A DNA stretch of 6,472 nt from Gammaproteobacteria bacterium (GTDB taxonomy: Bacteria > Pseudomonadota > Gammaproteobacteria > DSM-19610). The first letter of the stretch is position 1, and the number at the start of each line of letters is the position of its first letter. Made by a program: the position numbers and the translations under genes. Shown here piece by piece: positions 6,249-6,472 of this stretch. Under the pieces are notes generated by a model. It saw nothing but the letters and a program-made list of their open reading frames with translations. It ran no database searches and was not told the origin of the DNA. Location: the NCBI GenBank assembly GCA_030618475.1, contig JAUXDG010000162.1:1-6472 (forward strand), written 5' to 3'.

Positions 6249-6472
6249 CGAAAACACCAGGAGCGACCTCCTGACCTCGAATGTTGATGGTGCGGAGTTC
6301 CCCGGGAAACGCTGAAAAACCGGAATATCTATAAATTATCCGCCCCCCAGTATAAACCTAAAAAAATCAGTTAACCCTGCCGAGAGCGCCAAGCCGGCAT
6401 AACATATCTCAAAATATTGACCTCTACTGAGCTACCCGGGTAAGGGTGGCCCGAGCTGATGATCTGTCCCCG
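6249..6472. other. Non-coding region at right edge
   Basis: No convincing gene is present. Notable small structures are the hairpin at 6258-6273, an AT-rich patch around 6325-6345 next to a run of six C, a seven-A run around 6360, an interrupted stem TGCCG/CGGCA at 6378-6399, and a perfect ten-base palindrome TACCCGGGTA at 6433-6442. The window ends in GATCTGTCCCCG. On the minus strand a 33-codon frame enters from the right edge and stops at 6371-6373; it resembles no known family. Confidence 0.6.
6258..6273 (+). terminator. Weak candidate hairpin after the operon
   Basis: CAGGAG (6258-6263) and CTCCTG (6268-6273) form a perfect six-base-pair stem with a CGAC loop, starting ten bases after the stop codon at 6246-6248. 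No run of T follows, so this is not a standard intrinsic terminator. It could protect the mRNA end or act with Rho, or be chance. Confidence 0.25.

Noticed and set aside
6378..6399. TGCCG/CGGCA stem followed on the minus strand by a T-run, as a minus-strand terminator.
   Set aside because: The stem is short with a 12-base loop, and the T-run begins about 11 bases away, too far for an intrinsic terminator.
6425..6445. tRNA-like sequence on the minus strand (GGGTAGCTCAGTAGAGG, similar to a tRNA D-arm).
   Set aside because: The D-loop GGT is missing and no TTCRA-type T-arm, anticodon stem or acceptor pairing follows. Coincidental resemblance.
1..6472. Search for CRISPR arrays, insertion-sequence ends or defence, toxin-antitoxin and phage genes.
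   Set aside because: No regularly spaced direct repeats, transposase motifs or such gene families were seen on either strand.

Overview
The window reads as part of a Gram-negative bacterial chromosome, most likely a gammaproteobacterium or a similar proteobacterium. The evidence is a moderately high GC content (roughly 60% by hand count in the best-conserved genes), purine-rich ribosome binding sites, one Sec-type and one twin-arginine (Tat) signal peptide, and the pairing of a DUF1800 gene with a DUF1501 gene. No rRNA, tRNA or universal marker is present, so finer placement is not supported.

Layout: all three convincing genes are on the + strand. (1) Positions 1-885 hold the C-terminal part of a DUF1501 protein whose start lies left of the window. 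(2) Positions 886-1833 are about 950 bases with no convincing complete gene. Two protein-like fragments (953-1120 and a GC-rich open stretch ending at 1660) may be gene debris. The promoter and leader of the next operon probably lie at its right end. (3) Positions 1834-4980 encode a 1048-residue exported protein: a Sec signal peptide, four tandem beta-rich repeats of about 85-90 residues, two Ig-like domains and a C-terminal DUF1800 domain. (4) Seventeen bases later, 4998-6248 encodes a complete 416-residue DUF1501 protein with a Tat signal. (5) Positions 6249-6472 are non-coding apart from a weak hairpin and a possible edge of a dispersed repeat.

How the genes fit together: the DUF1800 and DUF1501 genes form a tight two-gene operon, a pairing found in many proteobacteria and planctomycetes whose biochemical role is not settled. 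DUF1501 belongs to the alkaline phosphatase/sulfatase superfamily, and the conserved Asp/His motifs expected of a metal-dependent hydrolase fold are visible in both DUF1501 proteins here. The working picture is inference: a periplasmic or surface DUF1501 metalloenzyme, folded before Tat export, works with a Sec-exported DUF1800 protein that carries a long adhesin-like beta-sandwich stalk. The second, diverged DUF1501 gene at the left edge suggests two DUF1800/DUF1501-type modules in tandem, with the partner of the first one outside the window.
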